Source of the DNA: Batillaria attramentaria
Lineage: Eukaryota; Mollusca; Gastropoda; Batillariidae
Assembly: GCA_018292915.2 (NCBI GenBank)
Contig: JACVVK020000053.1
Coordinates: 1,830,001-1,894,000 of the forward strand
Direction: 5' to 3'
DNA length: 64,000 bases
Position 1 is the first letter of the stretch. Each line of letters begins with the position of its first letter. A program made the position numbers and the translations under genes. This document shows positions 1 through 10,681 of this stretch, piece after piece. A model generated the notes under the pieces. The model saw nothing but the letters and a program-made list of their open reading frames with translations, did not search any database and had not been told where the DNA came from.

Positions 1-364
1 TGTCTGTTTTTTGTGTTTGTTTGTTTGTGTTTTTTTTTTTTTTTTTTTAATTATTTCGCGTTCAGTAGGATTAGTGGATGCTGTATATGGCTTTTATTTT
101 CTAACTTTTATTTTGATGTAAATTTTTATTTCACGTTTGTTTCAAGTATTACTAGTGGATGCTATGTTAGTAAGGAAATTAAGAACTTTTATTTTAGAAG
201 AAAAAAAAATTAATTTCACATTTAGGCCCAAGCCCTCTAGAGCAGAGGACTTAAAATATTAATTATGGGCTGAAGTAAGTTTATATTTTTGGGGGGAATT
301 ATGGTCAGGTTGCGTTTGAGAAGTTTTTGTTCAAGAAAATACAGCAAAGTGGTCAAAACTTTAG
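1..364. other. AT-rich non-coding sequence
   Basis: The stretch is AT-rich with T and A homopolymer runs. No coding exon, RNA gene or repeat family was recognised; the short open frames are low-complexity phenylalanine-rich translations. Confidence 0.5.
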
Positions 365-1548
365 ATTTGCTTTCTTTCTTTCTTTCCTGCCTTCTTTCTT
401 TCTTTCTTCGTCCTCTTCTTCTTCTTCTCCTCCTCCTTCTTCTCCTTACAAGTTCTTCTTCTTCTTCTCCTCCTCCTTCTTCTCCTTACAAGTTCTTTTT
501 CTCCTCCTCCTCCTCCTTCTTCTTACAAGTTCTTCTTCTTCTTCTCATCCACCTCCTCCCCCTCCTTCTTCTTTTCCTTACAAGTTCTTCTTCTTCTTCT
601 CCTCCTCCTCCTTCTTCTTCTCCTTACAAATTCTTGTTCTTCTTCTCCTCCTCCTCCTCCTTCTTCTCCTTACAAGTTCTTCTTCTTCTCATCCACCTCC
701 TCCCCCTCCTTCTTCTTTTCCTTACAAGTTCTTCTTCTTCTTCTCCTCCTCCTCCTTCTTCTTCTCCTTACAAGTTCTTCTTCTTCTTCTCCTCCTCCTC
801 CTCCTTCTTACAAGTTCTTCTTCTTCTCATCCTCCTCCTCCTTCTCCTTACAAGTTCTTCTTCTTCTCATCCTCCTCCTCCTTCTTCTTTTCCTTACAAG
901 TTCTTCTTCTTCTTCTCCTCCTCCTCCTTCTTCTTCTCCTTACAAGTTCTTCTTCTTCTCATCCTCCTCCTCCTTCTTCTTTTCCTTACAAGTTCTTCTT
1001 CTTCTTCTCCTCCTCCTCCTTCTTCTTCTCCTTAGAAGTTCTTCTTCTTCTCATCCTCCTCCTCCTTCTTCTTTTCCTTACAAGTTCTTCTTCTTCTCCT
1101 CCTCCTCCTCCTTCTTCTTCTCCTTAGAAGTTCTTCTTCTTCTCATCCTCCTCCTCCTTCTTCTTACAAGTTCTTCTTCTTCTTCTTTCTCATCCTCCTC
1201 CTCCTCCTCCTTCTTCTTTTCCTTACAAGTTCTTCATCTCATCCTCCTCCTCCTTCTTCTTCTCCTTAGAAGTTCTTCTTCTTCTCATCCTCCTCCTCCT
1301 TCTTCTTACAAGTTCTTCTTCTTCTTCTTCTCATCCTCCTCCTCCTCCTCCTTCTTCTTCTCCTTACAAGTTCTTCTCCTCCTCCTCCTCCTCCTTCTTC
1401 TTCTCCTTAGAAGTTCTTCTTCTTCTCATCCTCCTCCTCCTTCTTCTTACAAGTTCTTCTTCTTCTTCTTCTCCTCCTCCTCCTCCTTCTTCTTCTTCTT
1501 ACAAGTTCTTCTTCTTCTTCTTTTCATCCTCCTCCTCCTCTTTTTTTC
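365..1548. repeat. 1.2 kb polypyrimidine (CTT/CCT) minisatellite
   Basis: This tract is almost pure C+T on the + strand. (CTT)n and (CCT)n blocks are punctuated by a recurring spacer of the form CTTACAAGTTCTTCTT (or CTTAGAAG). Units vary from about 40 to 70 bp. Because the period is often a multiple of three, long Ser/Leu/Pro/Phe-only reading frames appear; they are translation artefacts, not genes. A mirror-like homopurine:homopyrimidine tract of this length can form triplex (H-DNA). Confidence 0.9.
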
Positions 1549-1646
1549 TTGTCTGTTTGTTCGTTTTGTGTGTTTGTTTGTTTAGCCAGGATTTATTTTT
1601 GACGACTAGCAATCAGTTTACTGCAGCCTGATCGCTGATGCACTTG

Positions 1647-1647
<1 letters not shown>

Positions 1648-1737
<90 letters not shown>
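1648..1737. repeat. (CA)n-(TA)n microsatellite
   Basis: About 37 CA dinucleotides run directly into about 8 TA dinucleotides. Simple sequence repeat. Confidence 0.95.
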
Positions 1738-1815
1738 GAACACGCATTGCATAAAACGCCAATATTTTTGCAGACCTCAAACACCTTTTGGTGATGACTG
1801 AACCGGAAAAAAAAC

Positions 1816-1890
1816 ACCGGTTTAAAAAACCGGTTTGAAGTTTAAAAAAAACGGTAAAAAAACCGGTTTGGATTTTTGAACCGGTTCACA
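1816..1890. repeat. AACCGGTTT-rich block, possible DNA-transposon end
   Basis: ACCGGTTT or its palindromic core recurs several times within about 75 bp, separated by A-runs, and ends in GAACCGGTTCACAGCTCTA. Read on the minus strand this gives TAGAGCTGTGAACCGGTTC, a form resembling the termini of some hAT elements. No matching opposite terminus or target-site duplication was found, so this could equally be a locally expanded palindromic repeat. Confidence 0.35.
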
Positions 1891-2436
1891 GCTCTACGTT
1901 TCAGTATGGGCTGGTACTGACTATACGTGATAGTACACTCGGCCATAATTCAGACTGAGAGACTGATAAAGGACGGACAGGTTGCTTTCATCACACGCAC
2001 AGCCAACAAGTGGTATCGTTCACGCCACTGTTTTCCCCACCCATCCAGGAAAAAGTCACAACTGCTTCAAGTGTTTTCTCACAAAACACAACACACTATG
2101 CCGCAGTAGAAGAGGAAGCTTTTACAGCTGGCCTGATCGACAAGGATGCCACTCAGGTTAATGTCTACACGTCGGATTCAAGCATCCACATAGAAAGAAA
2201 TACGAACCTTCCCAGCTTTTTTCTGTGTGTACTGTATTTGTCCTACATAGTTTTATCTATCAGTTTGCGTTTCCGAGTGGGGTTCGGGGGGGGGATGAGG
2301 GGGGGGGGATTGGAGAGCAACCATTACTGATTTCGCTTACTACGATAATCGTCCATGTCACAGCCCTTGAACGTCAGTGACACTGTAAGAAATTCGAGAA
2401 CTGTACTGATACACCAAAAGTTTTGTTGCTCCGTGT
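1891..2436. other. Non-coding interval
   Basis: No gene was recognised. Two overlapping short open frames near 1927-2330 end in a glycine-encoding G-run (about 2286-2310), and neither resembles a known protein or shows splice-supported continuation. Confidence 0.4.
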
Positions 2437-2643
2437 TCTCAGTTCAGTGGGGGCAGCCGGGGTGGTCGAATGGTAGAGCGTTGGACTTTTAATGCTCGGG
2501 TCGTGAGTTCGATCCCGGCTGGCGCCAAATATTTGTGCTGGCTTTCTCATCGTTGCCCCGTCTTTGATATCACCCTATGTCACGGTGGTGGAAAAGGACG
2601 TTAAACCTCCAAACACCCACCCACCCTCCCTCTCAGTTCAGTG
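2437..2643 (+). mobile_element. tRNA-Lys-derived SINE with 13-bp target-site duplications
   Basis: The body (2450-2630, 181 bp) starts with a tRNA-like region of about 75 bp. It has a box A-like GGTGGTCGAATGG, an anticodon loop CTTTTAA (anticodon TTT, lysine) and a box B GTTCGATCC. A tRNA-unrelated part of about 100 bp follows, ending in GTGGAAAAGGACGTTAAAC and a (CACC)-rich tail. Identical 13-bp direct repeats, TCTCAGTTCAGTG, flank the body at 2437-2449 and 2631-2643, which is the signature of LINE-mediated retrotransposition. The exact TSD implies a fairly recent insertion. Confidence 0.9.
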
Positions 2644-2685
2644 TTGTTACTATTACAATATTATTATTACTGTTGCTGTTGTCAC

Positions 2686-2750
2686 TTCGTGAGAATTTTG
2701 CGCTATATAAGTACAACTTCTGATTGTTATTATTGTTGTTGTTGTTGTGA
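2686..2750 (+). mobile_element. Possible SINE/LINE 3' tail (GCGCTATATAA + ATT/GTT repeats)
   Basis: GAGAATTTTGCGCTATATAAGTAC precedes a (TTATTATTGTTG)-like tail. Many invertebrate SINEs and CR1/L2-type LINEs end in GCGCTATATAAAT followed by ATT repeats. Only the tail is recognisable, with no 5' part and no TSD. Confidence 0.35.
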
Positions 2751-3673
2751 TTCAGTCAGTACTGATAGTGCATTCAGCGCCGCCGGCCGGTCAAGCTCAG
2801 TATCGGTCACTCCGCCGTCAGTTACATCAAATCAGAATTATTGAGATCCAAACACCCACGTTGACGGAGTAGTCAAGTTTTATGCAGTACTACGGACTGC
2901 GGTTTGGCAGTCCCGGTCAGTCTCACAAGCTCTTCCATATCACTGTGTCACTACCTTGCTCAACTGAACGGGCCCGGCGGACAAGAGAGCTATCGGGGAC
3001 CGTGTTCCGTGTATCTACCTGCCCCCCCCCCCCCCCGCCCGTAGCCCCCAAGTCTTGAAGGCTGCAGCAGCAAGAAGAGATAAAGTTGGCAGCATCTTGG
3101 CACGCGCCCCGTATCTTTGGCTCCTGCTTCAAAGAGAGACACCTCTAGAACCGTGGGAACTTGCCCTGCCCTAGAAAAAGCTCAAGGTGGAGGTCAGAGG
3201 GAGGGTGTAGCAGGAATGGGAGGGGCGGGGGTGGATCACGGGTCTTTACCTGGCGGAGTGAACCATCCGAGCAGCATTCGGTCTACCGTCAGTTGGTAAA
3301 ATGGCTCATGCTGCACCACGCAGCACGGCGTTTGGTCATCACTCAGGTCCTTAGTAAAGTTTTTTGAGAGCAGATTCCTGTGACAGGCAGGTAGTAACGC
3401 GGCCCGTGCTGCAGAAAGTCAGTCCAGGCTGGCCGTGCAATAGAGCCCCTACCTCTCAGTCCCCATCCGCCCCTGCTCGTCCCCTCCTCCCCCTTCCCCC
3501 AGCCCTCCCCCCTCCCCAACACCGTCTCTCACACACATACACTGACACATCGCCACACACCGGGGTGATACAGGCTTCAACACTGACACAGTGGAAAATT
3601 CCTTCATAGCATCTTTCATTGAAGTTAAAGGAGGGGGGGGGGGGGGGCAGTGATGTCACTACTGATTTCAGCT
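2751..3673. other. Non-coding interval with C and G homopolymers
   Basis: No coding exon was recognised. A C-run lies near 3022-3036, a C/T-rich stretch near 3470-3520 and a G-run near 3631-3648. TCAGT/ACTGA pentamers are frequent around 2750-3000. Confidence 0.4.
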
Positions 3674-6600
3674 TCAGCCTGGTTTATTACATGTCCTGAC
3701 ACATGTCAGTATTACATGTACTGACATGTCAGGCCGGTAGTCAGCCTGGTTTATTATTTGTAGTGACATGTGTGGCCGGTAGTCAGCCTGGTTTATTACA
3801 TGTAGTGACATGTGTGGCCGGTAGTCAGCCTGGTTTATTACATGTAGTGACATGTGTGGCCGGTAGTCAGCCTGGTTTATTACATGTACTGACATGTGTG
3901 GCCGGTGGTCAGCCTGGTTTATTACATGTAGTGACATGTGTGGCCGGTGGTCAGCCTGGTTTATTACATGTAGTGACATGTGTGGCCGGTAGTCAGCCTG
4001 GTTTATTACATGTACTGACATGTGTGGCCGGTGGTCAGCCTGGTTTATTACATGTAGTGACATGTGTGGCCGGTAGTCAGCCTGGTTTATTACATGTACT
4101 GACATGTGTGGCCGGTAGTCAGCCTGGTTTATTACATGTACTGACATGTGTGGCCGGTAGTCAGCCTGGTTTATTACATGTAGTGACATGTGTGGCCGGT
4201 AGTCAGCCTGGTTTATTACATGTAGTGACATGTGTGGCCGGTAGTCAGCCTGGTTTATTACATGTAGTGACATGTCAGGCCGGTGGTCAGCCTGGTTTAT
4301 TACATGTAGTGACATGTGTGGCCGGTAGTCAGCCTGGTTTATTACATGTACTGACATGTCAGGCCGGTAGTCAGCCTGGTTTATTACATGTAGTGACATG
4401 TGTGGCCGGTGGTCAGCCTGGTTTATTACATGTAGTGACATGTGTGGCCGGTAGTCAGCCTGGTTTATTACATGTAGTGACATGTGGCCGGTAGTCAGCC
4501 TGGTTTATTACATGTAGTGACATGTGTGGCCGGTAGTCAGCCTGGTTTATTACATGTACTGACATGTGGCCGGTAGTCAGCCTGGTTTATTACATGTACT
4601 GACATGTCAGGCCGGTAGTCAGCCTGGTTTATTACATGTACTGACATGTCAGGCCGGTAGTCAGTCTGGTTTATTACATGTAGTGACGTGTGTGGCCGGT
4701 AGTCAGCCTGGTTTATTACATGTACTGACATGTGTGGCCGGTAGTCAGCCTGGTTTATTACATGTACTGACATGTGGCCGGTAGTCAGTCTGGTTTATTA
4801 CATGTACTGACATGTGTGGCCGGTGGTCAGCCTGGTTTATTACATGTACTGACATGTGTGGCCGGTGGTCAGCCTGGTTTATTACATGTACTGACATGTC
4901 AGGCCGGTAGTCAGCCTGGTTTATTACATGTACTGACAGTGTGGCCGGTAGTCAGCCTGGTTTATTACATGTACTGACATGTGTGGCCGGTAGTCAGCCT
5001 GGTTTATTACATGTACTGACGTGTGTGGCCGGTAGTCAGCCTGGTTTATTACATGTACTGACATGTGGCCGGTAGTCAGTCTGGTTTATTACATGTACTG
5101 ACATGTGGCCGGTAGTCAGTCTGGTTTATTACATGTACTGACGTGTGTGGCCGGTAGTCAGCCTGGTTTATTACATGTACTGACATGTGTGGCCGGTAGA
5201 CAGGCTGGTTTATTACATGTACTGACATGTGTGGCCGGTAGACAGCCTGGTTTATTACATGTACTGACATGTGTGGCCGGTAGACAGGCTGGTTTATTAC
5301 ATGTGTACTGACATGTGGCCGGTAGTCACCTGGTTTATTACATGTACTGACGTGTGTGGCCGGTAGACAGCCTGGTTTATTACATGTACTGACATGTGTG
5401 GCCGGTAGTCAACCTGGTTTATTACATGTACTGACATGTGGCCGGTAGACAGGCTGGTTTATTACATGTGTACTGACATGTGGCCGGTAGTCAGTCTGGT
5501 TTATTCCATGTAGTGACATGTGGCCGGTAGTCAGTCTGGTTTATTACATGTACTGACATGTGTGGCCGGTAGTCAGCCTGGTTTATTACATGTACTGACG
5601 TGTGTGGCCGGTAGTCAGCCTGGTTTATTACATGTACTGACGTGTGTGGCCGGTAGTCAGCCTGGTTTATTACATGTACTGACATGTGGCCGGTAGTCAG
5701 TCTGGTTTATTACATGTACTGACATGTGGCCGGTAGTCAGTCTGGTTTATTACATGTACTGACGTGTGTGGCCGGTAGTCAGCCTGGTTTATTACATGTA
5801 CTGACATGTGTGGCCGGTAGACAGGCTGGTTTATTACATGTACTGACATGTGTGGCCGGTAGACAGCCTGGTTTATTACATGTACTGACATGTGTGGCCG
5901 GTAGACAGGCTGGTTTATTACCTGTACTGACATGTGGCCGGTAGTCAACCTGGTTTATTACATGTACTGACGTGTGTGGCCGGTAGACAGCCTGGTTTAT
6001 TACATGTACTGACATGTGTGGCCGGTAGTCAACCTGGTTTATTACATGTACTGACGTGTGTGGCCGGTAGACAGGCTGGTTTATTACATGTGTACTGACA
6101 TGTGGCCGGTAGTCAGTCTGGTTTATTCCATGTAGTGACATGTGGCCGGTAGTCAGTCTGGTTTATTACATGTACTGACATGTGTGGCCGGTAGTCAGCC
6201 TGGTTTATTACATGTACTGACATGTGTGGCCGGTAGTCAGTCTGGTTTATTACATGTACTGACATGTGTGGCCGGTAGTCAGCCTGGTTTATTACATGTA
6301 CTGACATGTGTGGCCGGTAGTCAGTCTGGTTTATTCCATGTAGTGACATGTGGCCGGTAGTCAGCCTGGTTTATTACATGTACTGACATGTGTGGCCGGT
6401 AGTCAACCTGGTTTATTACATGTACTGACATGTGTGGCCGGTAGACAGCCTGGTTTATTACATGTACTGACATGTGGCCGGTAGTCAGCCTGGTTTATTA
6501 CATGTACTGACGTGTGTGGCCGGTAGACAGCCTGGTTTATTACATGTACTGACATGTGTGGCCGGTTTTCAACCTGGTTTATTACATGTACTAACATGTG

Positions 6601-7845
6601 GCCGGTAGACAGGCTGGTTTATTACATGTGTCCTGACATGTGGCCGGTAGTCAGTCTGGTTTATTCCATGTAGTGACATGTGGCCGGTAGTCAGTCTGGT
6701 TTATTACATGTACTGACATGTGTGGCCGGTAGTCAGCCTGGTTTATTACATGTACTGACATGTGTGGCCGGTAGTCAGTCTGGTTTATTACATGTACTGA
6801 CATGTGTGGCCGGTAGTCAGCCTGGTTTATTACATGTACTGACATGTGTGGCCGGTAGTCAGTCTGGTTTATTGCATGTACTGACATGTGTGGCCGGTAG
6901 TCAGTCTGGTTTATTACATGTCCTGACACATGTCAGTATTACATGTACTGACATGTGTGGCCGGTAGTCAGCCTGGTTTATTACATGTACTGACATGTGT
7001 GGCCGGTAGTCAGCCATGTTTATTACATGTACTGACATGTGTGGCCGGTGGTCAGCCTGGTTTATTACATGTACTGACATGTGTGGCCGGTGGTCAGCCT
7101 GGTTTATTACATGTACTGACATGTGTGGCCGGTAGTCAGTCTGGTTTATTACATGTACTGACATGTGTGGCCGGTAGTCAGCCTGGTTTATTACATGTAC
7201 TGACATGTGTGGCCGGTAGTCAGCCTGGTTTATTACATGTCCTGACATGTGGCCGGTAGTCAGTCTGGTTTATTACATGTACTGACATGTGTGTGACATG
7301 TGTGGCCGGTAGTCAGTCTGGTTTATTACATGTCCTGACATGTGTGGCCGGTAGTCAGCCTGGTTTATTACATGTACTGACGTGTGTGTGACATGTGTGG
7401 CCGGTAGTCAGTCTGGTTTATTACATGTACTGACATGTGTGGCCGGTAGTCAGCCTGGTTTATTACATGTAGTGACATGTGTGGCCGGTAGTCAGCCTGG
7501 TTTATTGCATGTACTGACATGTGTGGCCGGTGGTCAGCCTGGTTTATTGCATGTACTGTCATGTGTGGTCGGTGGTCAGCCTGGTTTATTGCATGTACTG
7601 TCATGTGTGGTCGGTGGTCAGCCTGGTTTATTGCATGTACTGACATGTGTGGCCGGTGGTCAGCCTGGTTTATTATTTGTAGTGACATGTCAGGCCGGTG
7701 GTCAGCCTGGTTTATTACATGTACTGACATGTGTGGTCGGTAGTAAGCCTGGTTTATTACATGTCCTGACACATGTCAGTATTACATGTATTGACATGTG
7801 TGGCCGGTAGACAGCCTGGTTTATTACATGTACTGACATGTGGCC
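3674..7845. repeat. 4.2 kb satellite of 42-bp units (about 99 copies)
   Basis: The unit begins TGTGGCCGGTAGTCAGCCTG and continues through GTTTATTACATGTACTGACATG, 42 bp in total. Variants are AGTCAG/GGTCAG/AGACAG, CCTGG/TCTGG, TACTGAC/TAGTGAC, ACATGTGT/ACATGTCA, and a 40-bp form that lacks one TG. Each unit holds two ACATGT palindromes. Because 42 is a multiple of three, both strands stay open for hundreds of bases; these frames shift wherever a 40-bp unit occurs and are not genes. Parts are arranged in higher-order blocks: the run at 5105-5300 recurs at about 5726-5921, and the run at 6142-6350 recurs near 6680. Confidence 0.97.
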
Positions 7846-10110
7846 GGTAGTCAACGACGGCCGCTGGAGCCCAGGGTAGTCAGCACCAATCAGTCCCGGG
7901 GGGCTCGAGTCAACTGAAACCGACAGGATTGTTGTTATGGTGACCGACGTCACTAACTTTCATTAAATATGATGTTATTCACATGATCAAGCGACACGGA
8001 GTATGTTTTCGAAGACTGTCCGGCGGAATACTGGAAACATTCCGTTTGGTCAAGCCTGGCTGTTGTTCAAAGGAATACAACTCGATAACTTGCCCGTTAG
8101 TCCTTCTCTCTCATCATTCGTGATTGTTTCCCTTTAGTCTAAGGAACTTCAAGCAGTGGCCGGCAATACCATGCACAGGTTGCTCTCTCGAAAAGTGATT
8201 ATAAATTGAGCAGATCGTTAGACGAAGCGGTTTGTGAAACATCATTTGTGGCGCAATTTTGTGCCCATCCAGCTCAGTAGTGGAATACAATGCGAATTCG
8301 GCGATACACTGCAAGCCAGTGCAATGGAAGGGGAAAAATGAACTGGAAGAGCGGAAGCATAATGCAGCGACAAACCAAGGGAAGTAACAAGTGCAGACCT
8401 GAAAAGTTTCTTTGAAGAGTTGTGTCTCTTAGACCACAACACTAAGACCTGAGGAACCAATATATCAATATTTTGTGATAACTTCCCATGTGTCCTCTAG
8501 ACTGCTTTATATTCTTTGAATTAATGAATTATGACACTGTTCTTTTAAAATACAGTTCTTTTAAAACGGAAAACTGAAGTGAAACAATTTATTTCGTCGC
8601 AATGAGGCACTTTAACAAACGTGCAGTGAAGGGAGATAACTGCCAATGCGGAAATCGGAAAGATGTCATCAAAGAGAGAGGAGTCGTCATGAAATGGACG
8701 CAGAATCTTGGTCAACATGCCATTGATAGTCTACATTTTCCAACCCTGAGAACACTTGTACTGTTGGTCGTTGATCAAGGTAAGTGATACTCATACAGGG
8801 TTGATGTTTTTGTCCTTGACAGCGTTACTTCGGTGGTCGATTTTCGTCTCCATCACCAGGCTCCTAGCTGTGTTGTGTCGTTGCGATGATTCTGGAGGCT
8901 ATTTTAGTCCGTTTAGGACAGCGGAAACACAAGCAGTCACGATTCGAGACTGAGGGAGAGAGTGTGTCATTCGTCAAAGCGACAGCACGGTTGGAACGTT
9001 TGACATTTGCATTCGGCAGCTACAGCAATACATTGGACAAAGTTTCGTGGCTTTTATGAAGGATGCCTGACAGTAGCGTGAAACATTGCCCCAGATAGGA
9101 TTCTGGGAGGAGGCAAGGTGATCGACGGTTTGTTTTGTTTGCAGGTTGTTTATTTTATTTTATTGAGCAGTGGTACCTATGTTTCTTCACTGTGTTGGTG
9201 GTAATGTGTAAGGTACAGATTTGATTGTAAACACGCTTCACTGATTCGAATGGGACATAATAGCATAATCGCAAGAGCAGGCTTTCACATCACATTCATG
9301 TCATAATTCAACTGACATCTACATTTGGATGATAATTGGGATATGTCTCACATTGATGTTAGTTTTAATTATTCTCTCCCCAATGACTGCCTCTTCCCCC
9401 TCCCCCCCCCCCCCCCCCTTCCCTGATGATTTCTAAGTGCTAGGATGTTAATTACTGGTTTTTTCTGATCAGTCACTCTGAAGTGCAAAGACATATATAC
9501 CCTCTCACCTCAAACATGGAAAATGGTGTTACATACATACATGGTTCAGGTGTACAGGCAGAACAGCGTGTTGCATGCCAGTAATATATTGGATGTGATG
9601 TTACGTTACACTCACAGAGAACTGTACATGTTGTACCAGTCGGTAGTTTTACTCAGTCACACAAGAAGAATCTGACAGCATCTTAGAAAACTAAGTGGAC
9701 ACAACGTTAGTTGGATGTCTGTTTTTATCTCATTGAGACACTCTTGTCTGTGTGTGTGACGTGACACTGAGACAAGAAGGTAAGACTAGGACTAGGAGGG
9801 TTGTGAAGGGCTTCATCCCACACTCACTCTAGTCACAGTCGATCTCTACGTCATGCCAGCTGTACTGCCGAGATACTGTTGACACTGAAATCAACTTCCT
9901 TATAGTGCTGTATCAGGTTACCGTCAGCTGTCTTATATAATACCAGCAGTGTTTTGGTACATCTGTACCGGCCACTGTATGGTGGGTACTGAACCGCGTC
10001 AGCATTTCACCACAGTAAGGCCATGACCCCATCTGGCCTCTTAGGCACTAGTCAGATACATTTGTGCTCAGCTCAGTGTTAGAACATGAGTGTGTAAGTG
10101 TGCAGCTGTG
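7846..10110. other. Mostly unique non-coding sequence upstream of the arrestin gene
   Basis: No coding exon could be supported. The only gene-like signal is a strong consensus splice donor, ATCAAG|GTAAGT, at 8779/8780. Because the first arrestin coding exon begins with a splice acceptor (13777), an untranslated first exon must lie upstream, and 8.5-8.78 kb is one candidate (a guess). A second donor-like GAAG|GTAAGA lies near 9780. A C-run occupies about 9402-9418. Confidence 0.35.
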
Positions 10111-10352
10111 ATGTGGCCACAGTAAGAGACGTAACATCAAGTATGGTGTGGCCACAGTAAGAGACGTAACATCAAGTATGGTGTGGCCACAGTAAGAGAC
10201 GTAACATCAAGTATGGTGTGGCCACAGTAAGAGACGTAACATCAAGTATGGTGTGGCCACAGTAAGAGACGTAACATCAAGTATGGTGTGGCCACAGTAA
10301 GAGACGTAACATCAAGTATGGTGTGGCCACAGTAAGAGACGTAACATCAAGT
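10111..10352. repeat. 35-bp minisatellite, about 7 copies
   Basis: The unit GTGGCCACAGTAAGAGACGT plus AACATCAAGTATGGT (35 bp) repeats with near identity. The last copy ends in CAAGTGACC. Confidence 0.95.
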
Positions 10353-10419
10353 GACCTGCTTTTCCTGCTTCAAGAGTCATGTGTAAATTTAGTATGTACT
10401 TCCTATGTTTACTTTTCTT

Positions 10420-10494
10420 TCAAATCCCAGTATGTGGTGGAAAAGAACGTTAAACCCCCAAACACCTACCCACCCACCCCCCTGTCAAATCCCA
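10420..10494 (+). mobile_element. 5'-truncated SINE copy (3' tail only) with 10-bp TSD
   Basis: The segment TATGTGGTGGAAAAGAACGT and the following TTAAACCCCCAAACACC match the 3' end of the SINE at 2450-2630. The direct repeat TCAAATCCCA flanks it at 10420-10429 and 10485-10494. It is therefore an independent, heavily 5'-truncated insertion of the same family. Confidence 0.85.
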
Positions 10495-10681
10495 CAGGTA
10501 ATGCGGGTTTTGGTTTTCAGCTTTCCTGAATGAAAATAACTTTACCAACTTTAGAGTTATACCGCAAAGAGCAGAGAGAGAGAGATCAGGCTGTGCCTTG
10601 CTTAAATTCAAGTCCAGTAGCACATGTTCTAACTCTAAGTAGTACTTGAGGAAAGTCTTTCTTTATGGCTTATAATATATC

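Noticed and set aside
289..1127. Ser/Leu/Pro/Phe frames of about 250 codons
   Set aside because: Translation of a CTT/CCT tract in two overlapping frames; not protein-like.
2452..2527. A functional tRNA-Lys (TTT) gene
   Set aside because: The acceptor stem is imperfect, the sequence continues into a SINE body, and the whole unit is flanked by target-site duplications.
3674..7845. Long open frames on both strands in the 42-bp array (repeated VINQADYRPH / VAGSQPGLLH)
   Set aside because: They result from a period divisible by three in a satellite; frames break at 40-bp units, and both strands are equally open.
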